This document shows positions 43,668 through 55,922 of a stretch of DNA of 64,000 nt, piece after piece (position 1 is the stretch's first letter; each line of letters opens with the position of its first letter). The notes below the pieces were generated by a model. It did no database searches. It saw nothing but the letters and a program-made list of their open reading frames with translations, and was not told where the DNA came from. The DNA lies in contig CM055107.1 of the NCBI GenBank assembly GCA_029204225.1, positions 18,836,218 through 18,900,217 of the forward strand. The letters run 5' to 3'. A program made the position numbers and the translations under genes. This DNA is from Diphasiastrum complanatum (taxonomy: Eukaryota; Streptophyta; Lycopodiopsida; Lycopodiales; Lycopodiaceae).

Positions 43668-44813
43668 TTCACATCTGCATTGTCATCTAATCAAAATGAT
43701 CAAACATGGTATATTGACTCGAGATCCACAAGACCCATGATAGGTAACAAGAATTGGTTCAGTAGCTTGAAAGTGTTGGATAATGGTTCGTCCGTTTCAC
43801 AAGCAAATGGCGATGTGTGCAAGATCAAGGGAATAGGCACCGTTTCAATCCAACTACCTGATGACAAAAGCAGGTTGATCAGGGAGATACTTTACGTACC
43901 AGGATTGAAGAAAAATCTACTTCTTGTTGGAGTCATTAGTGATCAAAAGTTGAAAGTAGAATTTGTCCATGATCGTTGCTTTGTGAAGGATGTGAACCAA
44001 AAATTCAAAAATATTGCGGATGGAGTAAGGGAGCCCAATACAAATTTGTACATGTTGAATGCTACAATCAAGGGGCAACATGGACTTGTATCGTCCATTC
44101 CAGCGCAAACTGAGTTGTGGCATAAGAGACTTGGTCACCTGAACTTGGGAAGCCTCAGTTTGATGAGGAAATTGGAGATGGTAACAAAATTGCCTACTAT
44201 AGAAGATCACTTGAAATCGATGCGCGAATCATGTGTATATGGGAAGCAACATCGAGAGAAGTTCAATAAAGGTGGTGTTGCAAGAACAAAGAAGATCCTA
44301 GATTTAATCCACATAGATTCATGCGGGCTTATGAGGAGCATGTCCATAGGTAAAGTCTTATATTTCATGACCTTGATTGATGATATGTCACATAAGACGT
44401 GGATCTACTTCTTGAAGAAGAAATCATATGCATTTGACAATTTCAAGAGCTTCAAAACATTGGTAAAAAATCAGACAGGTAGGAAGATCAAAGTCCTAAG
44501 ATCAGATAGTGGAGGTGAGTACAAGTCTAATGACTTCAATGATCTTTGTGATCAATGTGGGATCAAAAGACAATTTACGCAAGCTTATACTCCCGCTCTC
44601 AATGGTGTAGTTGAGTGCAAGAATCGTACGATTGTGGAAAGTGCCAGATCTATGCTAGCTGAAATGAAACTACCAAAAGATTTTTGGTCCGAAACATGTA
44701 GTACGGCAGTCTATCTTCAAAATAGAAGTCCTACCATTGCCATACCAAAGATAACACCTAAGGAAGCATTCACGAAGAAGAAGCCAAAAGTGAACCACTT
44801 GCGAATCTTTTGA
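43668..44813 (+). pseudogene. Copia protease and integrase
   Basis: The open frame of 382 codons starts with the protease region WYIDSRSTRPM, where the catalytic D-S-G is D-S-R. The pre-integrase block follows (ELWHKRLGHLNLGSLSLMRK), then CVYGKQHREKF, in which the first Cys of the second zinc pair is lost. The integrase core keeps its three acidic positions: Asp in LIHIDSCGLM, Asp in LRSDSGGEYKS and Glu in NGVVECKNRTI. A TGA at 44811 interrupts the next block. The frame then resumes with FVHIPKEERRKLDVKAIKC and FLGHDDRVKGYRCF (44814-45230), the copia integrase C-terminal region. Confidence 0.92.
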
Positions 44814-45393
44814 TGTAAGGCCTTTGTACACATTCCTAAGGAAGAGAGACGTAAACTTGATGTAAAAGCTATCAAGTGTATATTCCTAGGACATGATGAT
44901 CGTGTGAAGGGCTACAGATGTTTTGATCCAGTGGAAAACAAAATCCATGTAAGTCGTGATGTTATCTTTGATGAATCCAAGATGTATGAAGACACGGATG
45001 TTGAGAAGATAGATACATTCAGTGGGAAAGATGGTATAGTGAGGATACCACTTGATGATTATCCATTCATTGACCTTCCGAGTGATGAATATGAGGATAC
45101 ATCTCAAGATACTACTACTCAACCTCAAGAGACATGTTGGAGAGGTAGAGATAAACCTTTTGGTGCAAGAATGATTGAAGTTGCAGGTGACAAACCCAAG
45201 GAGAAGGTTGTACCATCGCGACATGGATGAATTTTGAGGATCATCTAGCCAAGGAGAGCTACGAAAATCAACAAGAGAGAAGACACAACCTGAAAGGTAT
45301 GAAGCAAATTATGCTCTCTTATCTAGCATTATTCAAGGCAAAGAACCTTCGAATTGTGGTGAAGCGAAGGATGATGACATTTGGGTCAAGGCC

Positions 45394-46116
45394 ATGGGAG
45401 AGGAGATGGAGTCAATTGCTAAGCATAACACATGGGACTTAGTAGAACTACCAGTTGGCAAGAAACCAATTGGTTGCAAATGGGTATACAGGACTAAGTA
45501 CCATGCAGATGGAAGTATAGCAAAGCACAAGACAAGATTGGTGATCAAAGGGTATGCACAAAGTAAAGTTATCGACTATGAGGAGACCTTTGCGCTAGTA
45601 TGTAAGTGGTTTACTCTACATCTACTAGTTGCTTTAGTTTCACATTTTGGTTGGCCTTTGCATCAGATGGATGTGAAATCTGCTTTTCTAAATGGTGAGT
45701 TAGAAGAAGAGGTGTTCATGGATCAACCTGGAGGCTTTGTAGCGAAGGGACATGAAAATAAAGTATGTCGCATGAAGAAAGCGCTTTATGGTCTTAAACA
45801 GGCACCACGTGCGTGGTATAGCAGGATTGATGCTTACTTTCATTCAAAGGGAATGGTGAGTACACATTTTGATCCAAATCTATATGTCTTATGCTTTGAT
45901 GATATGGTTGCTTTGATTGCTCTTTATGTTGATGACTTGATTATTACGGGAAATAATCAAGAGATGATAGATATGATCAAGAAAGATCTCATGGAACAAT
46001 TCGAGATGACAGATCTCAGCCTGATGCATTATTGCCTTGTAGTAGAGGTGACAAAAAGGACAGGAAGTGGGTTTAACACAGGGGAAATATGTCAAAGAGT
46101 TGTTGCACATGTTTAG
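45394..46116 (+). pseudogene. Copia reverse transcriptase
   Basis: The open frame of 240 codons has the RVT_2 blocks NTWDLVELPVGKKPIGCKWV, KTRLVIKGYAQSKVIDYEET, LHQMDVKSAFLNGELEEEVF (first catalytic Asp), KALYGLKQAPRAWY and YVDDLIITG (catalytic pair intact). It is in a different frame from integrase. A deletion near 46065 shifts the reading, and the C-terminal part (KYVKELLHMFRLQDCKLVN, LVGSLIYLTTIRPDICYDV) continues in another frame to about 46290 with two stops. Confidence 0.92.
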
Positions 46117-46291
46117 GTTGCAGGATTGCAAACTAGTGAATACTCCTATTGAACCAAGTAAAAAGCTTTCTAAGCTTGATGAGTCATAATCATTTGATGC
46201 TACACTATATAGGCAGTTAGTAGGGAGCTTGATTTACCTTACCACAATTAGACCAGATATATGCTATGATGTTGGCATTGTAAGTTAGTTT

Positions 46292-46860
46292 ATGGCAGCA
46301 CCTATGGAAATTCATTGGAAGACAGCTAAACCCATTTTGCGTTATGTGAAAGGCACTTCAGATTATGGCTTGATTTACAAGAAGCATGACGGTTTACCTG
46401 AGTTGTGTGGCTATGTGGATGCGGATTGGGGAGGTGACTATGATGATTGTAGATCCACCACATGGTATGTATTCCAATTTTGTGGTAGTTGCTTTTCCTG
46501 GTTTAGTAAAAAACAAAGTACAATTGCTCTATCCACCACAGAAGCAAAGTATAAGGCAATGTGCACAAGAAGTTATATGGTTGAGACAAATCTAGGAAGA
46601 AGTTGGCATGAAGCAGAGAAATCCCACGACGTTACATAGTGACAGTCAGAGTGGCATTCAGCTAGCAAAGAATCCAGTGTTCATGCGAGCACCAAACACA
46701 TTGAGATGCAGTATCACTTTATACGTGAGAGGCTGCTGAGTCATGAAATTCATGCTGTTCATTGTAGTACAGAAGGACAACTAACTGATATTTTCACTAA
46801 GCCACTTGTTGGAAAAAAGTTTGATAAGTTTAGATCAAAGCTTTTTGTACTTAAAGTTTG
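46292..46860 (+). pseudogene. Copia RNase H
   Basis: The frame 46292-46639 contains ILRYVKGTSDYGLIYKK, CGYVDADWGGDYDDCRSTT (first Asp), SWFSKKQSTIALSTTEAKYK (Glu) and then loses frame. LHSDSQSGIQLAKNPVF (third Asp) and a copia-type C terminus with 'FTKPL..KKF' follow in other frames to about 46860. Confidence 0.85.
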
Positions 46861-46907
46861 TTAACTTTAAAGCTATGTATATGACTGTATAAAAAGTAGA
46901 CTCTACT

Positions 46908-46920
46908 TTAAGGGAGAGAG
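46908..46920 (+). other. Polypurine tract
   Basis: The purine-rich string aagggagagag lies directly before the 3' LTR and is the expected primer for plus-strand DNA synthesis. Confidence 0.8.
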
Positions 46921-47190
46921 TTAGAATTAAATTAGAATCACTGTGCTATTGTACTGTGGGTCCTATCAGTTGATAAGGATCAATTGGCCTCACCACGAGG
47001 CAAGGCGACGGGACACTCGTCCCGCCAACGGCAAGCTGGGTCATGCATGTGTTGCCAGAGTGAACAACTATATGCACAGTGTAATTTCATTTTGAGAAAT
47101 ATAGTTGCTATGTGAGCTTGCTGTGGAGAGTGTTTTCTGTCTGTGTTACTGTGTAGCATGATCTGTGTTCCTGTTCGAAGCAAATTCTAA
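46921..47190 (+). mobile_element. Copia 3' LTR (about 270 bp)
   Basis: The LTR starts TTAGAATTAAATTAG just after the polypurine tract and ends GCAAATTCTAA. Its end matches the truncated 5' LTR (gtaaattctaa) next to the primer site. The termini are inverted copies (TTAGAATT/AAATTCTAA) without the usual TG...CA. Confidence 0.75.
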
Positions 47191-50100
47191 GTATATGGCC
47201 ATAACATTCTTCCCTTCTTAATTGCTTCTATCCTTAGAAGCTCTCAAGACAGGAAAGAATTATGGAATAGTTCTTTCAACTTTCAATATTAACCAAGAAA
47301 ATCATTATCCTTAGTTTGACTTTCATATCAAACAAAATACTCAGAGATAAACCAATTCTCCAATTGTTAATTTTTGTTCTGGAGTACACTCGTTGGTTTG
47401 AAAAGTACACTAAGAGATATATTTTCTCAACACCTTCATGTAAATCACTTACATGAACCACTAACTGAAATATTTCCTAACATAGGAGATTAAAAGTTAA
47501 AGAAAATAATAATTACAGTCTGAAATCATCTACAAATCTGGCAGACAATTCATAAAAACTTTCAAGTACAACTATCTTTAGAATCCAGTTCTAAGATATG
47601 ATAATTCATTGAACTAGAATCTCTAGGAGAATCATTAAGACATAGAACGATTAAAATTCAACTTTGAGCATCCTAGATACTCTTTTGAGTTAAATGCTCT
47701 TATTTCTTGCACCAAATACAATAAAATAACGTTCATTCATCTTAATAGATTTGTCTGTCTCCTATGATAACTAGAGATCCAATTAAATGAAGAATTGTAC
47801 TCAAGCATCTGCAGACCATAAACTATAGCAGAATAACATTCGCTAGATAAATAAGATAATGTCCTTGAGATTCATAGGTTCTCAATAAAAATACTGGAGT
47901 AGAGAGATTCAAAAACACTAATCTGAATTTTTATTCAAATAATAGATCAAAAAATAATCATCACACTTAAGAACCATTACAATTCCTTATAGTCCTCTGA
48001 CAATAATTAAGTATCTATTTATGATCCGTCAAAATAAATATTTAGATTCATATGATTTGTCAATCATAATTTTTTGGAATCCCAAAACCATAATCATTTA
48101 TAGGATACTGGAGTATATGTCCACATAACTCAAGAAAAGTAAGAACTATTCCAAAATCTTTCCACTTAGAAAATACTGGATTTAGGAATATTTTTCAAAT
48201 AGGATTCTTTAACTGAAGTGCAAGATTCAAGCTCTATAAACCACTGGTAATTAAATATTGAACGCATACCAAAATGACAATCATCTTCAACTACAAAAAT
48301 TTTAGATTACAATCTAGAATCACATCTAGATATCCAAGTCCTGCTGAATATCAATTCAGTTATTATTCTTGGATTCATTATGATTCGTTATCGAATTGAG
48401 CACTCTGGGATACAATCACTAATGAGCTGAGTCTATTTCTTAACTAAGGAATACTCTATTCCAGTAATTTTGTATATCCAATGCACATAATTTTAACTGA
48501 TGAATCCAAATGATTCACTAATCATGCGTCTTACAAGCAATATAAAAACTATCAGTTTCTGGTGAATCCACATCACATTGATCATTTTACTAAATAACTT
48601 CATCTTGGAGTAATCAACTACTCAAGTTGATTTTAAATGATTCAAAAATCTCAAATGTCTAGGTGCAGATCTTAATTGTATCGTACAACACCACATTTAG
48701 ATCCATATCCAAATCATTCATAAGTTAATCCATAAATCTTTACACAAAGATTTGTTGACTCTACAAGTATCTGTCAAACAATATTGGATCATATGTTTAT
48801 GTTCACTGACTAGGTTAAGTGCACCAAATAACCCTAGTAACCGGGAATACACAGTAGATTCATACAAGATTAATTGTGTGAATAATCTCACTATGACTCA
48901 GTACATAAACACATTTTTATCTGGCAGATTCCTCCAGAACCTACATATGTTACTCACATATCTCACTGAGATCTTGTAACTTAGCTACAAAAGATTTTCT
49001 ATTTCTCATGAGTAAATAACATATCCGGGAAATCTCTGAGACAAATAACATTCCATCTCAGCAATTTTCCAATCCAGCTTCCTTTAATAGCATAATTTCT
49101 TCCACTCAATCAACCCCTCTCTGATCTTAGTACTAAACTAAGATTAGGTTGATCCAATATAGAACTCTCAGACTCATTTCTATACCACAGTTGGTTCTCT
49201 TCCAAAAACTATACAACCCACAAATTCCCAAATAGAATTTTATCTCATCACTTCACCTTTTCTTTTAAAGAAAGTTAGCTGGAAAGATGATATATGAAAA
49301 TATTTAAACTAATAAAAGTCAGTAATAAGTGATTCTACTAATGGATTCACTCTATTACACACAAGACTTTTCCTTCAAATATTTTCAACCCAAGTGACAG
49401 AATCTACCATTCTATCGAAATCCACTTATGCTAAAAAGAGATATCCAAGGTTTACGACATTGAACCAATTTGACTTTAGAATTTATCAGACTTCCAAGTC
49501 TATTCACACAAGTAGTAATTTATATGACATAACAGTATTTCCGAAGAATAACTTCACACTAGAAAGAATCATATAAACCAGTCTGATGTCTTATATTTGA
49601 GAAATTACTAAGAAGTAAAGGATTAATTAAGAAAACGAGAAATAGATTTGAGGGCCTCTGATGCAAACCCTAAAAGGATTTTCCAAAGCTAGTCCGAGAA
49701 AGGGTTTAGCTTCGTTCCAGCTACCACAACCACATCCGCCATCCTTCATTCTTCCAAACCTTGCCATCGATGGAATACTGAGCTACCACGTTGGATTACA
49801 CGTCTAGCCATGGTCAATCCATGATGAGCTAAATCAATATGGTAGGATGAAGCTACTTATCATCCAATCACCAATGATTTTTCCAAGCAGCCTTCTAATG
49901 CATTTATGCAGGTGATTACAGGGAAAAATTGAGGTGCCTGAAGTTTTCAACAGCACTCAGTACCAATGAACCGTCAGTGTGCCAACAACGAGTATATGAC
50001 AACGAGTAGCTGCGAATGTTTACAATAATTAAGCAATGATTGATCCCACCAACAGCCTCCAATCTCAAAGCACCAGCAAGTAGCAATCACTATCACGATG

Positions 50101-51191
50101 GCCAACCTGAGGTTTTCAAAATGTGCTCAAGTTTCATCCAATAGTAACTTTCAACTGCGTCCCTTTACTGGGAAACCAATCTATTTCCAAACAGCAATGG
50201 ATGACATCATTGGATGAACTCATATCTTCCTCCATCAGTGCTGTTCCATGCCAAAAAAAAAGAAAGAGGTAATAGGATCTTGCTTTTTCATGCAAAACAG
50301 CCAAAAGGAAAAACTTTGTTCATATTGGTTTCTACAGCCAGCAGAGTTTCTTCCAGTTCGTTAACATGCTACAACAACTCTCCCCCACACCAGTTCAATA
50401 TCAATCAAGAGATCAAAGTTTTTCCCTCCCACTTGATATGCCACTTCCGTGAACTGGAATATACCATGTCCTGAAGTTTAGAAGAGGTTGCAATTCTCCC
50501 ACTGCTCCTTATAGGGTTCTGCATGTCTTATTCCAATCTTTTCCATCAACTTCCTCTTTCATAACTCACAAGTTCATATCAAGCAGAAAGTATTCTTGTC
50601 TAAGATTTTTCAGGAACACAAAAGCACACACAGATTAGGACGATTTACTTCAACAAGTCTCTGCTTTTTTCAGTCGCATATCATTAAGGAATATAACAAG
50701 ATAACAGTTTTACAAAAAACTACATTCAGCACATAAATACTAGAGGGTTAACTTCTACAAAACATAATTCTCAACATGCAAACAAATTGTAGAATCATGA
50801 AAACTTGGTTTTAGTAGATTGTTTTACAGGATAAACTGAAGATACTCAATCTATCAACAACCTCAACCCTACATGCTATCAATCATCAATGATATGGGAA
50901 ACAAGCTACCAGATTTGGTTTTACAAATCATACTACCTCAAAAAGGATTCTCTCAAGTTCCCAAAAAAAATCAAACATGAATCCACACTAATTAGAAGCA
51001 ATATTAACAAAAAGATAAATCGGTGGAAGTGCACTCTACCACTCCACTTGTCACATGCTTCAACAAAAATTAGAGGGTCCAAAGACTCAAATTTTTCCTT
51101 GAGAGTTCTGCACATCATCCGGCACATAAATCCATGTGCTTTTGATTTGATGTAGAGCTTGTCTGCACTCCTATCCAAGACCGCATCTTAG

Positions 51192-51207
51192 CCAAGCTCT
51201 TATACCA
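51192..51207 (-). other. Primer-binding site of the LARD-like element
   Basis: The plus strand reads ccaagctcttatacca, complement of TGGTATAAGAGCTTGG, one base from the LTR end. It fits initiator Met-tRNA with one change. Confidence 0.8.
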
Positions 51208-51400
51208 ATGTAAAGACCCTAAAAGATTGCCTCTAAGATGAGGATAGGAGAACACAATAAGAGAGAGTATGGAGCCAAACCGCCCAACCAATCCTAGATC
51301 AAACCTGGATCTAGCCCCCAAGCCATGCCATGTGAAGCAAGAGGAGAAGAGAGAAACTGGTAACCTAAACCCAATATGTCGACGAAAGAATCCCCACCTC

Positions 51401-51410
51401 ATTATATAGA
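51401..51410 (-). promoter_or_regulatory. Candidate TATA box in the LARD 5' LTR
   Basis: The minus strand reads TCTATATAAT, in the middle of the LTR where the U3/R boundary is expected. This supports minus orientation. A second TATAAATAG-type string on the plus strand (about 51451-51459) is probably incidental. Confidence 0.4.
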
Positions 51411-51680
51411 GAGTAGAGTCATGAAACCATGCAACTCCCATGCCGGGCAACTATAAATAGGTCTCATCTCTTCATGCAATCCTCTTGCCTATATCCGTCA
51501 CACAGACATGCAATATTCCATATGTCTCAATTAGAGTGTCTGGGTCCTCTCAAGGTAATTAGTCACAAACAGGCTTTGACATGGAATTAAGTCACGGCGT
51601 GACCAATAATCTCGAACACTGGAGAGCCGGTCTACCATATTAGGACTATTCCATATCCTTAACCGAATATGGCCATAACA

Positions 51681-53172
51681 GTTTGTGCTTAACATATGAG
51701 GAAATCTTTGGTTTCTATCTTTTCCCAATTGGAAAAGATGCATTGCTCTATGAGAAACTCAAATGGAGTTTTGGATAGTCCTTGGTATCCAAAAGTCCAA
51801 ATTTCATGACATGAAGTTTTAGTAAATCTTAAGTTATTATAGATTACAACTTAAGAGTCATAGAATCTACACACATTCTAGATTGGACCTTAAGGTTGGA
51901 ATCGCACTATGTGACATGTCTAGAGTTACTCTAAGGAAAATTTGAGAATTTCAATTCTCTATAGGCATCATAAGTGAGCTAATAAGTTTGAAACTTTCCT
52001 AGTGGAAAGGACCTTTTCGAAACCAGTCATGTGTCTTCTAAAAATAGTCATTTTAACATTCTCTTATTGACAAATATGATAGTAAGGTTCCGATTAAATG
52101 CTGACTAATGAATCAGCATGGTTTGCTACATGCAAAGGTCTTTTGATGGCTATCTCATTGGAGAGGTAGACAATAAGCATTTGGCTACTTAATATAGCCT
52201 ATTTATGCAAAGGGCAACATGCATGGTTTGCTACATGCATAGGTCTTTTGATGGCTATCTCATTGGAGAGGTAGACAATAAGCATTTGGCTACTTAATAT
52301 AGTCTATTTATGCTTATGTATAAATGTGTACCTAGATCATCCATTACAGTCGAAACTCGGTCGATCAAGTTTCAGAAAGTAGTGGATTTCTTGTATTATA
52401 TGCAAGAAATGCAATAGACAACACATGAGAATGTCCAATGTGCCCAAGATATGGATAAACATTATGCTAATATGCAAAGATCACCTCGAGACATTTAAGT
52501 GGGATATTGAGTGTATTTACGAATCCCGAAGGATTCTAACTTAATGTGTACTTGCAAGCATTACAAATTGTCTACTAGGTATAGGGGACCATACAAAATG
52601 ATGAAAATGATAGATACTTGGCTTACTAATGTCCAAAAAAACGAGTTTGGCACCCATACTTTTTTAATACTAGTTGCACAACAACAAATTCAACAATAGA
52701 AAACTTGTATGCACTAAAAAGGATGAAACATGTACATGAAATCGAAAGATTGTCTCTTTCGGAATGACATCATGCACTACATTGCTCCTTAATGACATCA
52801 TGCACTACATTTCTCCTTCATGACATCATTGCACTCCTTCACGAGCTCGTGCGTTAGAATGACGAACGAGGAAGAAGAAAAAGATTCTCCACAGCCAACA
52901 TGACGAATAATGTTAGTCATAAGTGCAGTAGAGATCTTCTTCTAAGGAACTTACCCTTTCGAGAATCCACTTTGCCCAACACAGTCGTTTAGCTTTGACG
53001 TTGAGCAATACTCAGTACATAAAGTTGGCATGTGGTGATATTTGGGTTTATACTCGTAGAGTTTCGTAAGGGCTCTTGCAGACTAGATATTGCTGTATAA
53101 TCCATTTCAGCCCAGCCACAAAACTGAGTGTAATGTGATAACATACCACCCTGCTCATGCACATGGCTCTCA
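51681..53172 (+). repeat. Repeat R2
   Basis: R2 matches R1 from 'gtttgtgc' (37445) through the gypsy integrase tail and, after the 700-bp insert of R1 is skipped, through 39273-39535. It continues beyond solo LTR 2 at 54090-54160. A block of about 90 bp ('catggtttgctacatgcat' to 'tttggctacttaata') is locally duplicated at 52115-52200 and 52219-52305. The sequence left of 51681 that R1 has is missing. Confidence 0.8.
52330..52700 (+). pseudogene. Ty3/gypsy integrase C-terminal remnant in R2
   Basis: The open frame 52511-52699 reads YLRIPKDSNLMCTCKHYKLS, RYRGPYKMMKMIDTW, equal to the 'V.L......L...RY.GPY.I...I' GPY/F module of gypsy integrases. Upstream, the helix and 'DKHYANMQR' block lie in another frame. 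It is a fragment only. Confidence 0.65.
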
Positions 53173-54089
53173 TGTAGAACACCTGATCAGACAGATCTCA
53201 ATTTTACTAACAAAGTGCACAGTTTATTTGACAAAGGATGAGAAACGAACGCGAACTTGAAACATTTCTATTTGTGATCAACCTCAAAGGATTCGCGAAA
53301 TCTATCTTACAGCCAACTCGGAAGATTCGCTAAAGTTTCGCGAAACAGTTTCTTGTAGAAGCTCGTGTTTTTTTTTTGAAGCTCAAAAGATTCACGAACA
53401 GAGTCTTGTCACGAAATATTTTGTTTCTTGTTCAAAGCTCACCTGTCGTAAAATTGTCACGAACAATTTGTGAAATATTCTAGATTCTTCTTCAAGCTCA
53501 AAATTGTCATTTGTCGCAAACAATTTGCGAAACACGAAAATGTTGCGAATAATTCGTGAAACACGAAGCTATAATGAAGAGACAGACTGTCGCAAAATAT
53601 TCGCGAACAAAATTTTTTTGACACTGGAAACAGAGCATCTATTTGAATATCAATTGTCGTAAATGGTTAGATCTACTATTACAGAATTAAAAGTTCAAAA
53701 GACCTATAATTAAAAGGCCAAAAGACCTGTCTTGTAGCAATATAAATACATGTTGACTACTCATTGTAAAACACATTCTCACACTGAAGAAACTCTCAGA
53801 CTCATTCAATCAGAGACAGAACAGCAAGATAAGACAGCAAAAAATGTATACTGATTCAGATTCAAAATTATAAATTTGTTTTTGATCAATAGTTTCTGTT
53901 TGTCTAAAATTGTCTTAAGTTGTCTCGTAATTTCGCATATTATTTCCACATGCAAATTTAATCAAGACAAATACTGTTCTATTAGTACATAGATAAGATA
54001 CAGAATCGATTGAAGATATTGATATTAGTTTGATTTATTCAAACTTTCATCATGTTCTCTGTGGAAGAATAATTACTATTTTTCCTACA
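53173..54089 (+). mobile_element. Solo LTR 2 (917 bp) with target site duplication
   Basis: The insert begins TGTAGAACAC and ends TTTCCTACA (TGTAG/CTACA inverted ends). It is flanked by TCTCA at 53168-53172 and 54090-54094. Paralogue R1 is continuous here (ggctctcaaaagttg, about 39526-39540) with one TCTCA. The left half carries many TTCGCGAAA-like motifs. A TATA box lies at 53741. It is unrelated to solo LTR 1. Confidence 0.88.
53741..53748 (+). promoter_or_regulatory. TATA box in solo LTR 2
   Basis: TATAAATA lies 568 bp into the LTR, followed about 30 bp later by likely R-region sequence. It indicates plus orientation. Confidence 0.55.
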
Positions 54090-54499
54090 TCTCACAAGTT
54101 GCTATGCAAGTGATTTCAATCAATACACATTGGTTGCTCTAGCAACTATAGTCAAAACTATTACTTATTCTAGGTATAGCTACCATATTCAAACTTCTAA
54201 CTTACGATCCGAAAATTCGGTTGTCTTGCTATATAAGATGAATATCAACAAATTTTCTGTATAATTGATCTAACGATCGGTTAGCATAATGTGCAATGGA
54301 AAAACAACTGAGTGAAGACAAAAAGTTATTCTGATATATATCAACAAGGAGTGCAATCACATGAAGTGAAAATTTCAGCTGGCTACAGAAAGCAGCATGT
54401 AGAGCAAGATTTGCACAATTCTTGATTTTTCAAGATCTAACTTTCTATCCAGGAAAGTTAAGACATCACTCATACTCAAGGGCGAAGGTTTATTCCCTT

Positions 54500-54798
54500 G
54501 GGTGGATGGCACAGAGGAGATGCCTACGACATCAGGCAAGGAGCCACGCGAGTGGAAGGAGAAAAATGACACGGCAATAGTCTTGCTATCATTTTCCATC
54601 GAAGATAGTCTCACACTTGACCTGGCTACACTCTCCAAAGCTAAGGAGATGTGGGATGCATTGCTCACAAGATTTCAGACAAAATCAAGAAGTCAAATCA
54701 TGATGCTGGAAGATCAGTTGACAAATCTAGTGGGATGGGAAGGACCTCACTTCTTTCGTAAGGAAGATGAAGGATCTATTCCTATCACTACATAACTC
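54500..54798 (+). pseudogene. Ty1/copia gag fragment
   Basis: The 97-codon frame includes REWKEKNDTAIVLLSFSIED, KAKEMWDALLTRFQTKSRSQ and IMMLEDQLTNL, the middle of a UBN2-type copia gag (W....A...I...... and W..L...F blocks). It is in neither a complete gag nor linked to pol. It differs from the gag at 42.8 kb. Confidence 0.7.
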
Positions 54799-54799
54799 T

Positions 54800-55200
54800 A
54801 GATCAGAGAACGCAATGTCAGCTGAGAAGCAGCTCCAATTAATCTTCACTCCTACTCACCTAAATTCAGTTCTTGAGCACTATATTATCTTTTTATATTG
54901 TAGCAGTCTTACTCACATAAGTTGAACAGTTTGTACATACAATGACTTGAAGCAGAGCAAGATTGACTCAACTTCATTGACATCGATTTCACTGACTTGA
55001 CCGTTGGTCTATCGACATCCGATTTCAACTCCCTCGATATCTTCTCAATGGCAAACAAGTCAACTTGACTCATTCGACACCTTCGACAACTGTCGACTAT
55101 TACTAATCAAATTAGAGCTCATTGTTCATTTTGCACATTACAAACTACGTCATTGTTGAATATGCAGTAACTACATCACTTCGCGACTGTTTTCTGCAAA
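54800..55200. other. Gene-free stretch
   Basis: No coding or repeat feature is visible apart from general AT richness. Confidence 0.35.
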
Positions 55201-55324
55201 GTTGTAATATATTTATAGGGAAGGATATAGAGAGGATTATATGAAAGGTTATACATTTGTTTAAAGAGACGGTTAAAGGAAGGGTTATAAAGAGGGTTAT
55301 AGAGAAGGTTATAGGGAGGGTCAA

Positions 55325-55922
55325 GTAGGCCAAGAGGCATTCCTAAATACTGTGCTCATCGAGGGCAATGCCATGACTGATGAAAAAAAGGTCCCCTCGG
55401 TATAGACCACGATATAAAATAGAATGTAAATGGATCTGTCATATCCACAATTGAATCATTTGCTACATCATCATGCGACAAATTTGCCAAACCAAATGAG
55501 TCTATCTCTAATTCTACCCAAATATCTCCTATAACATCATTATTAATAAGTTGATCTTCACAAGCTAATGGTGATGGTGACAACGAGGGAGATTGAGAAC
55601 GTGTGTTGTGTGTCGTCGATCCATTGGATGACAATGTATCATGCTCAATATCATCACCACCTTGTGAATCTTACACATGATCTTCCAAAAATGTGTCATC
55701 AAATCCATCATCAAGACCTTTTTCAGGTGCATCAGTTGGCAGCGCCATGTCCTCTACGACATCTCTATCTTCAATTTTTTTTTTACTTTGAGAAGCGAAT
55801 TGAATCACGTACCACCATCTGGGATCTAAATGGTCGGGGTGAAAGACCTCATGTAATTGGACAATGTTACCATGCCATAAACATTGACTCGCAATTAGTA
55901 TCTATATATATGCTACAATAGC
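55325..55922 (-). pseudogene. CACTA transposase last exon, copy D
   Basis: It begins SQCLWHGNIVQLHEVFHPDH, then RWWYVIQFASQSK, with stops. The frame 55634-55430 preserves the tail LACEDQLINNDVIGDIWVEL and DSFGLANLSHDDVAND. The reading is disrupted between the two by nonsense and frame changes. Confidence 0.7.

Larger units (their letters stand above)
41437..47190 (+). mobile_element. Ty1/copia element, near full length, inactive
   Basis: Order: remnant of the 5' LTR end (41437-41472), primer site (41475-41486), leader of about 1.3 kb, gag (42810), protease, integrase, RT, RNase H (to about 46860), polypurine tract (46908-46920) and 3' LTR (46921-47190). Integrase before RT is diagnostic of Ty1/copia. 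Gag to integrase share one frame with stops at 43380, 43476 and 44811. RT and RNase H lie in other frames after indels near 45230, 46065 and 46200. Most of the 5' LTR is missing, so no target duplication can be tested. Confidence 0.92.
47193..51680 (-). mobile_element. LTR element without recognisable genes (LARD-like), 3' LTR truncated
   Basis: On the minus strand: a 5' LTR at 51680-51209 (472 bp, TGTTATGGCC to GGTCTTTACA), a primer site TGGTATAAGAGCTTGG (51207-51192, one mismatch from the Met-tRNA site), about 4 kb of AT-rich internal sequence, a polypurine tract agaagggaagaa (47221-47209) and only the first 15 or so bases of a 3' LTR (47208-47193). The internal part shows no gag or pol similarity and no frame over 111 codons. 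Such large non-coding LTR elements depend on proteins from relatives. The right edge abuts repeat R2, which is truncated there. The left edge abuts the copia LTR. Confidence 0.75.

Noticed and set aside
51451-51459. Plus-strand TATAAATAG as the LARD promoter
   Set aside because: The primer-binding site and polypurine tract place the element on the minus strand, where another TATA box fits better.
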